Source: Adineta vaga
Lineage: Eukaryota; Rotifera
NCBI GenBank assembly: GCA_021613535.1
Contig: CP075494.1
Span: 5,890,001-5,954,000, forward strand
DNA length: 64,000 bases
Reading direction: 5' to 3'
Made by a program: the position numbers and the translations under genes. Shown here piece by piece: positions 22,977 to 33,682 of the stretch. Below the pieces are notes generated by a model, which saw only the letters and a program-made list of their open reading frames with translations, was not told where the DNA came from and did not search any database. The number at the start of each line of letters is the position of its first letter. Position 1 is the stretch's first letter.

Positions 22977-23906
22977 TTAATTGGCTTGTAAACACTTCAT
23001 ACATTGTTCTTTTAAATAGTGTCGAAGATCACGATTGTATATAAATATATCTATTACAGTAACAAGTGAACTAATTGCAGGTAATACTTGTAATGCTAAA
23101 CCGACCCAAAATGGTGCCGTATCAATCAAATTATTTACTTGTACAATATAAACAGGTCCCCATCCAATGATAAATATCACAAAAAGAAAAAGCATATGTT
23201 TAAGTAGATATGTATCTCGTGCATGTAGACGTTTGGTATTAGCCATAGAAGATGCTGTTGCTTTTGCTCCAGCATTAACACGTCGAGTTGATGATCGAAC
23301 ATTAAGAAGTATTATGGAATTCAAAGTAACTTTTAAAATCGATGGAAATATTACAATAATGACTAGTCTATAAATAAGAAGCCATTCAGGTGATGAACTA
23401 TGGTTGATGCATTCCTAAAACTCAAACAAATACAAGTAAAACATTAAAAACAAACTTTGATGTTTACTTGATTTGTCGCAACAAACTCAGGTATTGACAG
23501 AATAATAGTAACTATCCAATGGATAACTAATGGAGATTAGTGAACATGTTTTTTTCCGAAAGAATCGATTCTTTGGATAAATAACTGCAAAAAATTGATT
23601 TATAGTTATTACTATTAAACAATAGACGACTAAAGAATTGACTAGTGTTGGTAGGGATTCAATGAAAATGCAAAGCGATGTCGATTCAAATTGAGCAGTT
23701 GGATTGATAAGAAGAACTAAATTGTTCATAACCCAAAAGCCACAACAAATAATACCACTCACAGCAAAGCCACCAATAAGGATATTAGTTGCTGTATGGA
23801 AACGTCGAACCAAAATTATTAATAATAAATAGATCAGAAGTAAAACAATAATAATCGAGAGAATAACAATATTTAAAATTGTAATAATATAAATTTCTTT
23901 GTCCAT
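22977..23906 (-). pseudogene. rhodopsin-like GPCR copy with a one-base frameshift
   Basis: Two exons, 23906-23468 and 23414-22977, separated by a 53-nt GT-AG intron. Exon 1 encodes TM1-TM4 of a seven-helix receptor (NILIGGFAVSG, then FFAVIYP at the position of the DRY region), exon 2 TM5-TM7 (IILLNV.SSTRRV, GWGPVYIV, FIYNRDLRHYL). Exon 1 is 439 nt while both its ends are in phase 0; the intact paralogue at 32.7-33.7 kb has 438 nt and the same intron position. The extra base lies near 23519-23526, within the start of TM4 (frame shifts from ISIS to HWIV). Without it both frames align along the whole receptor. This is either a recent pseudogene or a base-call error outside any homopolymer. The ligand is unknown; the receptors look like a rotifer-specific peptide-type group. 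Confidence 0.75.
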
Positions 23907-25963
23907 CTTTTTTTTTCTTCTTCAAAGGAAATGGTTTTTCACAAATAGGGTAGAAAGAAAATGTCTACTTGTTTTTAAAAGGGTCCATAAAATTCTATTC
24001 ATCATTCTTCATTTTTATTTATTATACTTCAACGATTCAGCATCGTCGTCATTAGTGGCATCTCAGAAAAAAATAACATTATATTGACTAGATGATTATC
24101 TATTCTACCTATATACATGATGAAGCATTTCTTTTCTTTTATTATTTTATATTCATGTATTATCGTAATATGCTTGACTGGTTAGTTACACAACCTTTCT
24201 AACGCGTCACAACATTGAATCATACCATACTTGAAAATTGATTGTCTGAATAATTTTTCTATCTCTATTATAGCGAAGTGCTTTTAGATCGTTGGTGGCT
24301 AAGAGACAGGCAACAATGACAATATGCGCAGTTTTGAACTTTGATCGAGCATCTTATAAAAACATAAAATTTTATCAAGACGTAGATGAAATTCTCAATC
24401 ATTCCAATTGGGTGTTCTTCTTTAATTTACAGCTTTAATACATATAATACTTGACTAGTTGTGTTCACTAACTATATTAAAATATCAATTCATAGGAGAT
24501 ACTACTGAAGAACGAGCTAATAAGCAATGAATAGATAACGTACAACATATTTTATACTTCTTCCAGCATTTAAACTATTATCATAGTGTATGAAGTTGTC
24601 TATTTACGTGACGTCAAGTAAAAGGAAGATCTATTTATAACATTGTATTACACAAAGAAAACGCATGTCGACAAAGTGAACTAAAAATAAACAAACTATT
24701 TTTGGTTTATTGAATTCATAGATCAATAGATATTAATAGATGTATCATAATGTTTTTTGTTGTCTTGTAAAAAAAGTACCGAGTCGAATGCACTATTACA
24801 TCTTTATCGAGCTATTATAAGAGTATCATTTGCGAAGATTTTAGTTTTCTTGAAACATTAAAAATCAAGTGAACTCGCTGAAAGTAAAAAAATGCACTGT
24901 GACATAAACCGTTTGATGTCTATTATTATCCGAAGCGATACCAAAGTACAGATAGATACTGATGGAAAGAATACACAACTACAAAATATGAGATAAATAA
25001 ATAATCAAACTGACTCTACAATTTAAACAAATTAACGAAGTTAACTGCTTGGTGCGAAACTAAATTCATAGGATTATTTCATTGAATATCTAGGCATTAT
25101 CTTCTGTATACCCAGTTTGAAGATATTTAGAAATCTACGCATATTTGCAAACCGTTCAAAAAAGCAACTATATAACGTGACAAAAGCTCAACGTATAAGC
25201 TTTATCGGACAAAATCAACAAACTCTGGGTCATACTGAATATCGGTTTTTAAAAATATCGTTTATAAAATAGAATATATTAAACAGAAAAATGATTACTT
25301 TCATAATTTTTGATTCAAGAATATGGACAAATTTCTATTTCAATTTTGAATATAACATATCAAATCAGTAAAGTTAGAAATAAGATTAGTCTACAAAAAC
25401 TATTCACTTATTTTCATTAAACAATAAAAAAAATGTCTAGAATTTGTCTTTATCTTATTTTCTTCTAATAGGTATGTATCTGGATATTTTTTCGCCTTTT
25501 ATTAGTTCAAATTTGTTTAATTGAAAATATTTCATTATTTATATATGTTCAGCATTCAAGTCTTGTTTCAATACGTGAAATCTATGATATGTTAATAACT
25601 AATTAGGTGACCTTAAAACAAACATTTTTTGACAATCAATATTAGTTTCTCTTACGTAGAACGTCATTTCGACGAATAAAATTCTATATAAAATTTTCGG
25701 AAATATTATTTTCATAATTCGATTGCATATATTTAATTGTCAGATAATACTATTCATATTCGTCTTGGAATATTTATCAAAGTTTTTTGTCTAAGTCAAA
25801 TTGTTTTAGTTGTGGACAAAAGAATGTTGTTACACGAACGAAATCGTTTGTTTATATATATACATGTATGAATGCGCGTTTATCATTCTTTTCTTTTCTT
25901 TTCTTTGCTATCAGTATATATACGTATTGATCTTTGTGAAATATAAAAACAAAGAAAATCACA
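23907..25963. other. intergenic, 2 kb
   Basis: AT-rich with no convincing coding frame. A CRE-like TGACGTCA occurs near 24608 but its use is unknown. Confidence 0.5.
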
Positions 25964-26841
25964 ATGTCAGCTAAGTGGATAAACAATGTAAAAATGGGTG
26001 GTTATGATTTGGGAAGAAGCTATTTAGCAACTACAGCTCTTGGTCCATGTATTGGTTGCTTAGTTTTGCAAGACAATGACGAATACATACATATTGAACA
26101 CTGGGATCATCCTCATCTTCCATCTAAAATTTTTCGCTGAGTCAACTCGTTATTTTTGTTCACGTGTTGCACTTCTTTGTGCTGATAAGATTAAAGACAA
26201 TGATGGAAGAGAAATGTTTGATATTGCAAAAAATTTATTAAACAAAAAAACAAAACAAAAGTTTGTATAAAACGACAAAAAAATTGGTACGTGTTGGTGA
26301 AGACATACCTAAGGTAAAAATTTTATATCTTTAATTCTCAATTTTATCTATTGATGAACAAAACTAAATGCTTTTTGACATATTCTATCTAGTACATGCA
26401 TATATGAGTTTTAAAGTATAATACAATCCTATCTTCCTATTTCTCTACGATCACAACGATCATCGAAGGATTGATCATCTGTTAATAGAAAAAATTGTTT
26501 AGTTCTCATGTGGACTGAGTTTTTCGTATGGTCTTTCCGCCAAAGAGAAGATAAGTCAAAATTGATCTGTTTACTCTATTGATAATTTAATTCCCTAGTT
26601 GTTTTAGAAATCAGCATTGTAAATTGACGAAATCAGTGAGTCACTATAGATTGGCAAACTACTTATCGATTTAAATAGGATATCGGACTAACACATTCTT
26701 TCTATTATACATATGTACTTAAGGTTTATATAAATATTTTTTAATGTTGCTTTGCAGATTGTTAAACCACCAATTGATAATGTTGATGAAGATGGCGATG
26801 ATTATGAAGATGATGGTGAAGACGCAGATCTTTTTTTTTAG
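25964..26841 (+). pseudogene. small gene with frame breaks, CheD-like Thr-Cys-His spacing
   Basis: The frame opens at ATG 25964 (MSAKWINNVKMGG) and ends at a TGA after 58 codons (26138-26140). Coding character continues in the next frame (ESTRYFCSRVALLCADKI, to about 26240) and then in the third (LVRVGEDIPK) up to a donor at 26314. An acceptor at 26757 leads to an acidic last exon, 26758-26841 (IVKPPIDNVDEDGDDYEDD, stop TAG). The two shifts fall in a T5 run near 26135 and in A-rich sequence around 26240-26260. The first part carries TTALGPC...IEHW. Thr23, Cys29 and His46 have the same spacing (6 and 17) as the catalytic triad of CheD glutamine deamidases, with the LG-x-C core preserved. That assignment is speculative. 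It could be a decayed gene or an assembly error. Confidence 0.5.
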
Positions 26842-27363
26842 TTTGAAAAACAAATAAATCCATCATCATTATTTATCTTGATCAACTTAAAAAATACAAG
26901 AATTAATTTCGAAGAATATATTTAAAAAGTCCTAGTTTTCTATTGTTGATATTGATCATGCTTGATAATATCATATATATATATTGATTTGTTTGAAGAG
27001 ATCGCACCATTCTAAATTACATTTGAACTTTGGAAAGCATATAATGCAAAACGATCTTTGGAGAGTATTGTTTGAAAAAAAGAATAGTTACTTCTTTCAT
27101 TGCAAACCATTACGTATCGTTTTTTGTATGTGTCGAATAAAAGAAATTATTCAATGAATGAAAAAGACAGTAAAGAGAAAGTTCAAAATCAAAACTTATC
27201 AAGAAATTTATTTATTTCATGTATGCTCTTTAACATAAAAATAATCTTTATGATAACAACAAGTGATATTCTATTTTTTCAAAGAATGTTCAGCGTGTCA
27301 CAATGTTCTCGTATAATAAAACTCGAAGGTTGTTTGCTTAAAACTATTCATTTTGATATTGAT
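26842..27363. other. intergenic
   Basis: AT-rich. An open frame on + (27100-27387) has no recognisable features and is not called. Confidence 0.4.
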
Positions 27364-28075
27364 TCAATTTGTGAATGGGACTTGTGAAACACCATCTGAG
27401 ATTTGTTTCATATATTCATCAAAATATATTCTCATTCGATCAACATCTGTGGTGATATATGGTGGTAATGATGTACAAAATGTCGATAAACAAGTAGCAA
27501 GATCTCTCCATAATGTATATTGTGCGTAAATCAAATTTTCAATTAGTCTTTGTAACAACAGATAACATCCAAGATAATATTCGTTGACTTAATCAATTCC
27601 TTTCTCGACAAGATTCATTTATGACATTCTAAACAGAGAAAGAAATAAACAAATCATTCTCATCACTTTAACTTACAGATGATTGTTTGAATTCTTTGAG
27701 AAAATATTCACGAATTGTTGACTTTTTATTTGTCGATAACGAAGATGAATTAGTAATAAGAAGTTGATGATATTTTGAAAAGAGTTTAGCTAATGAGATG
27801 GATTGTTTTTCTTCAAATAGTTGTTCATGATCAGACTTCTTATAAACTTTGCCATGTACATATATATTCACATAACCAATATTTTCCATTGACATTGACA
27901 TGTCTTTCACTTTTGATTGTTAGAATATGTTTGATTCAAGATCCAAATTATTTGTTTGTAATGATTTTAATACATAAGAAAGTTGTTGTGAATATTGGAT
28001 TAACCATTTAAATCGAGATAGTTCAATGAAGGTGATGGATCGATGGGCGAAAAGATGTGTGGCCAGTGAAGTGAA
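27364..28075 (-). pseudogene. decayed gene of unknown family
   Basis: The minus strand shows coding-like sequence in several pieces. A helical stretch (ITFIELSRFKWLIQYSQQL, near 28000) runs to an in-frame TAA at about 27923-27925. The same frame then continues (KKSDHEQLFEEKQSISLAKL) to a good donor after EFKQSS near 27678. After a 55-nt intron a short exon piece meets another stop. A shifted frame then gives LLLQRLIENLIYAQYTLWRD and VDRMRIYFDEYMKQISDGV down to 27364. At least two stops and one frame change are needed to connect them. Splice-like sites are preserved, so this is a decayed ordinary gene rather than a retrocopy. I do not recognise the family; the content is helical and could come from a tethering-complex-type or repeat protein. 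It lies immediately downstream of the ALDH7A1 pseudogene. Confidence 0.4.
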
Positions 28076-28249
28076 AAAAGATTTTCAATTTATTATACAT
28101 TTTCTGTTCTAATTCAATTTGACATTGAAAGTAAAGTTTTCAGCCCTATCAAAAATCAAATTCCATCAAAATAATGTTTTATACGAAGATCATATAAAAA
28201 TGAACACGAAAAATATGTCATTTAACTGTTGAGATCTTGGCTTGTTTTC

Positions 28250-29583
28250 TTAAGCAAATTTAAATTCTTGGGTAAGTGGATGTTGTTTCGAATAATTGGT
28301 TTTACTAAACAAAGAGAAAAAATGATTTTTTCAACAAATGACATGGAATGAAACAAACCATGTTGATTGTCTCATGTATTGTTTCCATGAATCCGAACCA
28401 AATTGTCTTTCTCTACCGGTATATTTTTCTTCTCCAAAAGCTCTACCAATCTCAGCATCACTTGTTGGAATATTAACGTTAACCTTAAGACAAAAGAAAG
28501 ATCATAAATCCACAATCAAATCTATTTGGATCAATCAATTTGAATAAACATTTAAGATTCATTGTAAATGTTGAACTTGAGATCAACTTCATTATTCTAT
28601 GTCACAGCTTCTTCAAATGTCTTTTAAACAGAAAGGTAAAAAACGTTTCTATCATACTTTCTATTTAAGAACAGTAACAATCGTTAGTTGAACATAATTT
28701 CCTTTTTTTTCTATATAAAGATTTCCACTATATAAAATTTTTCCACTTCTTCTAAAACTTTTTGACATAACTAAACGGATTGTTTTATATGTTATGCTCC
28801 AAAAGGAACATTTTCTTCACATGGTTCACCAATTCGAGATTCAATATGTTCATAAGCACGACGTATATCTGAGGAAACTTCATCATAAATACCCTTTTGA
28901 ACAATCTAGTGTGAAAAATTCAAAATGAACAAATAGTTTTTTTCTGTTAAAGATGAAAATCATACAAGTCGTCTTGTAGCTGTACAGTTTTGTTCAGCAG
29001 TTCTAACAGCAGCAAAAGCGACAGCAGGAATAGCAAGTAAGAATTCAGCATCACCCATACTAATAGTGCAATTGTTTCCACGTAATTGAAGGATTGCTTT
29101 ATCGAATCTTGCCTGAACTGTTTGTGTAACTTTACAATCTGATTTTCCAATCAGCTCCAGCACGTGTTAATGATGATAAACCACCGAGCAAAGAATTTCG
29201 TGTTAGAACACGTTTAATCATTTTTGTCGTTGCAATACTCGTCAATAGTGCTGTTTGAGTACCTTTCCTATAGTTAAATAAAAATCAGTTTTTGAATAAG
29301 AAGAGAAAAGAAATTTTACTATAGTATCATATTTCAACAAGTAACTGCAATAGCTTGATCCCATCTGAAGACAGCATATGGAAAATAAAATGCTGTAATT
29401 ATTCCAATGTTTCGTAATAGATTCCATTGCTCCATTAGAATATGTTCAGATCCTAAAATAACCTCAATATAGAATAAGACTCGATTGACATATTCACTGA
29501 CTATCGTTCTGAAGGAAGAACTTTGCCTTCGAACATTCATGAACTTCACCAACACTTTCCGGAAGAGTTTTATTTTTTCCCAT
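28250..29583 (-). pseudogene. ALDH7A1: antiquitin / alpha-aminoadipic semialdehyde dehydrogenase (ALDH7A1) pseudogene
   Basis: Pieces matching ALDH7A1 in order occur on the minus strand in changing frames. They are MGKN..LPESVGEVHE (29583); LMEQWN...GIITAFYFP (about 29430-29340); KGTQTALLTSIA (29275); the active-site region QLRGNN...TAEQNCTATRRL (29080-28975), with the catalytic Cys kept but the ELGGNN glutamate changed; then GIYDEVSSDIRRAYEHI (28895); TFEEAVT followed by a TAG where Trp is expected (28610); [19 protein letters not shown] (28480); and a last exon NYSKQHPLTQEFKF ending at 28250. There are at least five premature stops or frame changes. The GSTQVGK-type NAD segment and a middle block are missing, and the N-terminal third is absent upstream. 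Exon-intron boundaries survive, so it arose by DNA duplication. A functional copy presumably exists elsewhere in the genome. Confidence 0.85.
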
Positions 29584-29994
29584 TGTGATCTATATAAAAT
29601 AATAATAAAACCGAACTAATTTTTCAGGTGATTGAAGGTTTTTTTTCTAGTTCGTACACTGTATGATTGTTGAAATAGCCTTTCATTTAGATGAGCAACT
29701 ACCAAGAATCGATTAGCTGTCATAGTTTCTATTGCATAGATAACCATACCACGACATACATACAAATATTGCTTGTGGGAATATTTTCTGCTGTGTGAAA
29801 AGGTTGAGTTAAGTTATTTATTAACATCTGATATCACTATAACAAATGAGAGAAAAAAGAATGAATAATATGAAATACTGACACGATTTTCTCTTCAGTG
29901 AATAAATATCTTAAATAATGCTTCATAGTAGGAAAAATATTTTATTTTGAATGAAACTATTCATTTATAAATTTAAAAAAGATGGCAGAATTGA
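29584..29994. other. intergenic
   Basis: About 410 nt between the ALDH7A1 remnant and the ART-TPR gene. Searched by eye for the missing 5' part of the dehydrogenase; none found. Confidence 0.4.
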
Positions 29995-32457
29995 TTATGA
30001 ACGATAAGATTTTCCTTTGAAGCTTTTCTTATTTGGTCGGACGAGTGCTCTTTGCATTGCTTGTAATTGTTCCATCTTTTGAATATCTGATTTTAACCGT
30101 TTTACTTCTCCATGTTCTTCTCCAAATTTGGCTTTAAAAATCGAAAGACTTTCATTAAAATATTGAAGTGTATCTGTTATTTTATTCATTTTTGCATAAC
30201 ATATACCAATATTGCGTAAACTAGTTGCTAGATCTGAATGATCTGACGGTAAAATTTGTTGATAAATATCACGTACTTTAAATTCACATTCTAATGCTTT
30301 GTCAAACATACGAAAATATGCATATAAACTGGCTATTGATACAAGACATTTCGAGTATGTTTCAAAATCGTATGGAGTATATGTGACGATCAGAATGTGA
30401 GCTTTTTCAAAATAATCAAGAGCTTTACTTGGATCATTATTTTTAAGAATGTCACCTAGAATCATTAACGTTCGAATTGTATTAGGATGGTGATCACCCC
30501 ATTTATTCTTTTGTATATGGAGTTTTTCTTCGCATAATTGTAAACATTTTTTAATATCACCGATTTTAAATAGTGTATCAATAATAACATGCAGAGCTTG
30601 AATAAGATCGGGATGATCGAATGATAAACATTGTTCTTCGATATTCAAGTGCTGATAATAATAATCTAAAGAAGTTTTTAGATCACCTTTTTTCTCATAA
30701 ATGTATCCGATTTGACCAAGACAAAGACCTTCATCATGTTGTTGCTTAGACGAAATACGTTTATACATTTCAAGAGCACGAAATAAATAGTTAAGAGCCG
30801 TATCAAACTCGTTTTTGTTACCATATATTCGGCCAATATTATCGATTAATTTTGCTTTTTGTAAATTATCACCAGGATATTCTCTTTCAGCGATATCTAA
30901 TGCTTTTTGATAATAATCCAGTGCAGAATCAAAGTTACTCTTTCTACTATGAATAAGAGCTATACCCCATAGTGAATCAATGGCATCGGAAGAATTCGAT
31001 GATGAATGATTTTCACAAAGTTGATAAGCAGTTTCATAACTTTTCAATGCTAAATCAAATTCATCTCTATCATTATGTATATTTGCAATGTTTGTATAGA
31101 TTTTAATGATATCTGGATGATCACATGGAAGTGATTGAAGTAACATATTGAAATATTTTTCGACTTGATCCAATAAATCAGAATCATTTAGAAATAAACG
31201 TCCAACATCAATGATTAACGAAGAGTGTTCTGTACCATTTTTGAAATCCGAGTGATATTCATCGATCTTTGCTAAACCTTCATCTGTAGCATATAGTTGT
31301 ACTTTCCATAAATTGAGTGTTGAATCAAAATTAATCGAATGAATTTTAAAGAGTATATTCAGATTGAATAAGACTTCATTATCACATTTGATTGGATTTT
31401 TGTTTGGAATCGATTTAAAGCTAACTGGTTTTATTGATGAATCAACATAAATCTCAAACAGAATGGATGAATAATCTTTTGATATGGTGTTTGCACATGC
31501 AGATTTGACTGCTGTTTCAATGTTTCTTGTTGTAGATAGAAATTCATTTGTTGAAATAATTTTACCAACATTGTCTTTCAATTTTTCGAGTTGTTCATTT
31601 GGAATTTGTGCTCCACGATATACTGATATAATTCCTGTATCTTTCAGTTGTTGACTTTCATTTTCAATGGCTGTACATAGATCAGTAACAAAGAATCGAA
31701 AAGTATAGAGCAATTCAATATCTTCTGTTCGTAATGCTTTGTTTAATAATTTATATAAAAAACATTCATTTGTATACCATTCAATTGCGTTGTCATGGCT
31801 ATAATTTTGTTTGAATTCTTCGATTTTCTCCAATTCGGATTTGTTGTTTTTAAAATAATCACGACACATGTCGATCATTGTTTGCTTTCCTTCTTCGTCT
31901 TGTGGTATTTGTTGAAGAAGAGATATTAATATTGGATGTCGAACTAATGATTTTGATTCTTTCGATAAATCTTTGAATGTTTTCTGCTCTTGATCAAAAA
32001 GACTGAATACAAATGTTTGTTTTTCGATGAGATTCATTTTTTCTTGAATTGATTTTAACAAATTATCTTGATTGGCAAAGATTCCCACCACTTTATTGTA
32101 TTGTTTGATCGATGCTTCTTGATCTTGATGATCTGTAGAAAGAATAAAAATAGCGACCAAACTTCGATGATTATAAATTTGTGTTAGAATAGAAATGTGC
32201 TGTGTAAAATCGCCAGAAAAAATGAGAAAAACTTGTTCATTTTTTAAAGATTTTATAAAATTGAAACACTGTTCAAAATCGGAATAAAATTGAGCAGCTG
32301 GATTCAATTCTAGTACTGACATCCTTCTTAGAAGAAAATCAGATGAATTGTCCATTTTTTCATCGAGCCAAATCAATCGAATATCTTCTTTATTGTCTAT
32401 AGCTTTCTTTGGAGGACGATTTTGATTGTCATCACCAGGCATTGTACTAGAAGCCAT
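29995..32457 (-). CDS. ADP-ribosyltransferase with TPR repeats, copy 1
   Basis: Intronless, 820 residues, ATG at 32457 and TAA at 29995. Three parts. Residues about 20-160 form an alpha/beta domain (IRLIWLDE, VFLIFSGD, VAIFIL) of unknown type with receiver- or TIR-like strand spacing. About 215-370 is an arginine-specific mono-ADP-ribosyltransferase fold with ISVYRGAQI (Arg about 280), STNEFLSTTRN and the glutamate block CDNEVLF (near 357). About 400-790 holds kinesin-light-chain-like TPRs (DFEKAHI, FDSALDYYQKALDIAE, ALNYLFRALEMYKR). The R-S-E signature is present, but the first glutamate of the usual ExE pair is Asp, which may change target specificity or activity. Proteins of this design are abundant in bdelloids. 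Their role is not settled; NAD-dependent protein modification with TPR-mediated partner binding is inferred. A paralogue lies at 46.9-49.5 kb on +. Confidence 0.88.
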   Translation of the reverse strand: MASSTMPGDDNQNRPPKKAIDNKEDIRLIWLDEKMDNSSDFLLRRMSVLELNPAAQFYSDFEQCFNFIKSLKNEQVFLIFSGDFTQHISILTQIYNHRSLVAIFILSTDHQDQEASIKQYNKVVGIFANQDNLLKSIQEKMNLIEKQTFVFSLFDQEQKTFKDLSKESKSLVRHPILISLLQQIPQDEEGKQTMIDMCRDYFKNNKSELEKIEEFKQNYSHDNAIEWYTNECFLYKLLNKALRTEDIELLYTFRFFVTDLCTAIENESQQLKDTGIISVYRGAQIPNEQLEKLKDNVGKIISTNEFLSTTRNIETAVKSACANTISKDYSSILFEIYVDSSIKPVSFKSIPNKNPIKCDNEVLFNLNILFKIHSINFDSTLNLWKVQLYATDEGLAKIDEYHSDFKNGTEHSSLIIDVGRLFLNDSDLLDQVEKYFNMLLQSLPCDHPDIIKIYTNIANIHNDRDEFDLALKSYETAYQLCENHSSSNSSDAIDSLWGIALIHSRKSNFDSALDYYQKALDIAEREYPGDNLQKAKLIDNIGRIYGNKNEFDTALNYLFRALEMYKRISSKQQHDEGLCLGQIGYIYEKKGDLKTSLDYYYQHLNIEEQCLSFDHPDLIQALHVIIDTLFKIGDIKKCLQLCEEKLHIQKNKWGDHHPNTIRTLMILGDILKNNDPSKALDYFEKAHILIVTYTPYDFETYSKCLVSIASLYAYFRMFDKALECEFKVRDIYQQILPSDHSDLATSLRNIGICYAKMNKITDTLQYFNESLSIFKAKFGEEHGEVKRLKSDIQKMEQLQAMQRALVRPNKKSFKGKSYRS

Positions 32458-32749
32458 GTATCTGTTAGAGAAACTAAAAAATTTTAATCAAACCTGCCAT
32501 TCCAAATCGTACTTTATACCAGAAAGATATTGCACAACAGTGGTCTAATTACATTCGCTGTTGTTTTCTCAATACAACAGAGATAACAACGTTATCTATA
32601 CTCTAACAAAATGAACTCTTAGTAAATGAAAAAGCGTGCATATAATAATATTCAGATATATATGTTATTTTATTATCGTTCTATATTCGAGTTTGTTTTT
32701 CGTATTTAATATTGAAAACATGGACACACATTTGCAAAGTTTATTATTG

Positions 32750-33682
32750 TCACAGGAGTAAATATTTCATGATTTTTTGTTTCAAATAATGTCTCAGATC
32801 ACGATTATACATGAAAAGATCAAGTATAACGATCAGTGAACTGAGTGCAGGTAAGAGTTGCAATACGAGATAAAGGGTGTAATATCTATTACTGTCGGGT
32901 GCAATAACAGAAAGTGTATAGATTGGTCCCCATCCAACAATAAATACAATAAAGATAAAAATTATGTGTTTGAGTAAATGCATATCTCGAGCATGCTGAT
33001 GATTGGAATTAGCATGGTTGGAAGTAGTTGTTGATAAAGCTTGAACACGTCGAGTTGAAGAAGCTACATTGAAAAAAATTAATGCATTGAACACACCGAT
33101 GAGAATCGATGGTAATATAAAAATGATAAATAAAGTATAAAATCGAAGCCAAAAAGGTACAAGACTATAATCATAACAGCCCTAGAAAAGAACAAATCAA
33201 TGGATACTATATTCTTAAAGCAATGATTTGTTAAGTATGCTGACTTGAGTTATAACAGCAAAGTTTGGTGAAGGTAAAGTAAACGCTAATATCCATTGTG
33301 TAATTGCTGAAATAATAGACCATGTATGTCGTTGGAAAAGCCTTTTGTTTGGATAAACAACTGCGAAAAAACGACTAATTGTTGTCGTTAAAAGTGCATA
33401 AGTGGTTAAACAGCTACAAACTGTTTGAAAATACCTAAGTAATAGGCATAAAACTGCTTGGTTGCTAAGAAGAATTGGATAGAAACCAAGGATAATGAAA
33501 TATGCGATCCAAAACGAAGCTGAAGTGGCACCGGCTAAACAAATGTTACTTGTGAGAATATTTGCTGCTGTATGAAAACGTTTAACTAAAAGAATTGTTA
33601 AGATATATATCCAGGCGAATATAATAATAGCTAATAGACATATAATTTCTATGATAATCAGAAGTTTAAAAATGTCGACCAT
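32750..33682 (-). CDS. orphan rhodopsin-like GPCR, intact paralogue
   Basis: Two exons, 33682-33245 and 33181-32750, with a 63-nt intron (donor GTCAGC), give 289 residues. The start at 33682 (MVDIFKLL) aligns with the paralogue's MDKEIYII; an in-frame ATG 27 codons upstream (33763) would add a second hydrophobic stretch and is less likely. TM1-TM4 are in exon 1 (ILTSNICLAGATSASFW; FFAVVYP after TM3 in place of a strict DRY). TM5-TM7 are in exon 2 (ILIGVFNALIFFNV, GWGPIYTL, LDLFMYNRDLRHYL). The third intracellular loop begins with the shared SSTRRV motif. It is a short-tailed class-A-like receptor in the plasma membrane, probably for a peptide or small ligand; the ligand cannot be deduced. The frameshifted copy at 23 kb shares the intron position and exon lengths, which shows a local duplication. 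Confidence 0.8.

Noticed and set aside
27100-27387. 95-codon open frame on +
   Set aside because: Composition is generic AT-rich; the minus strand here has better coding-like pieces.
29995-32457. ART domain as a bacterial-type toxin
   Set aside because: The large TPR-containing architecture, two copies and lack of a secretion signal fit a bdelloid cellular enzyme rather than an exported toxin.
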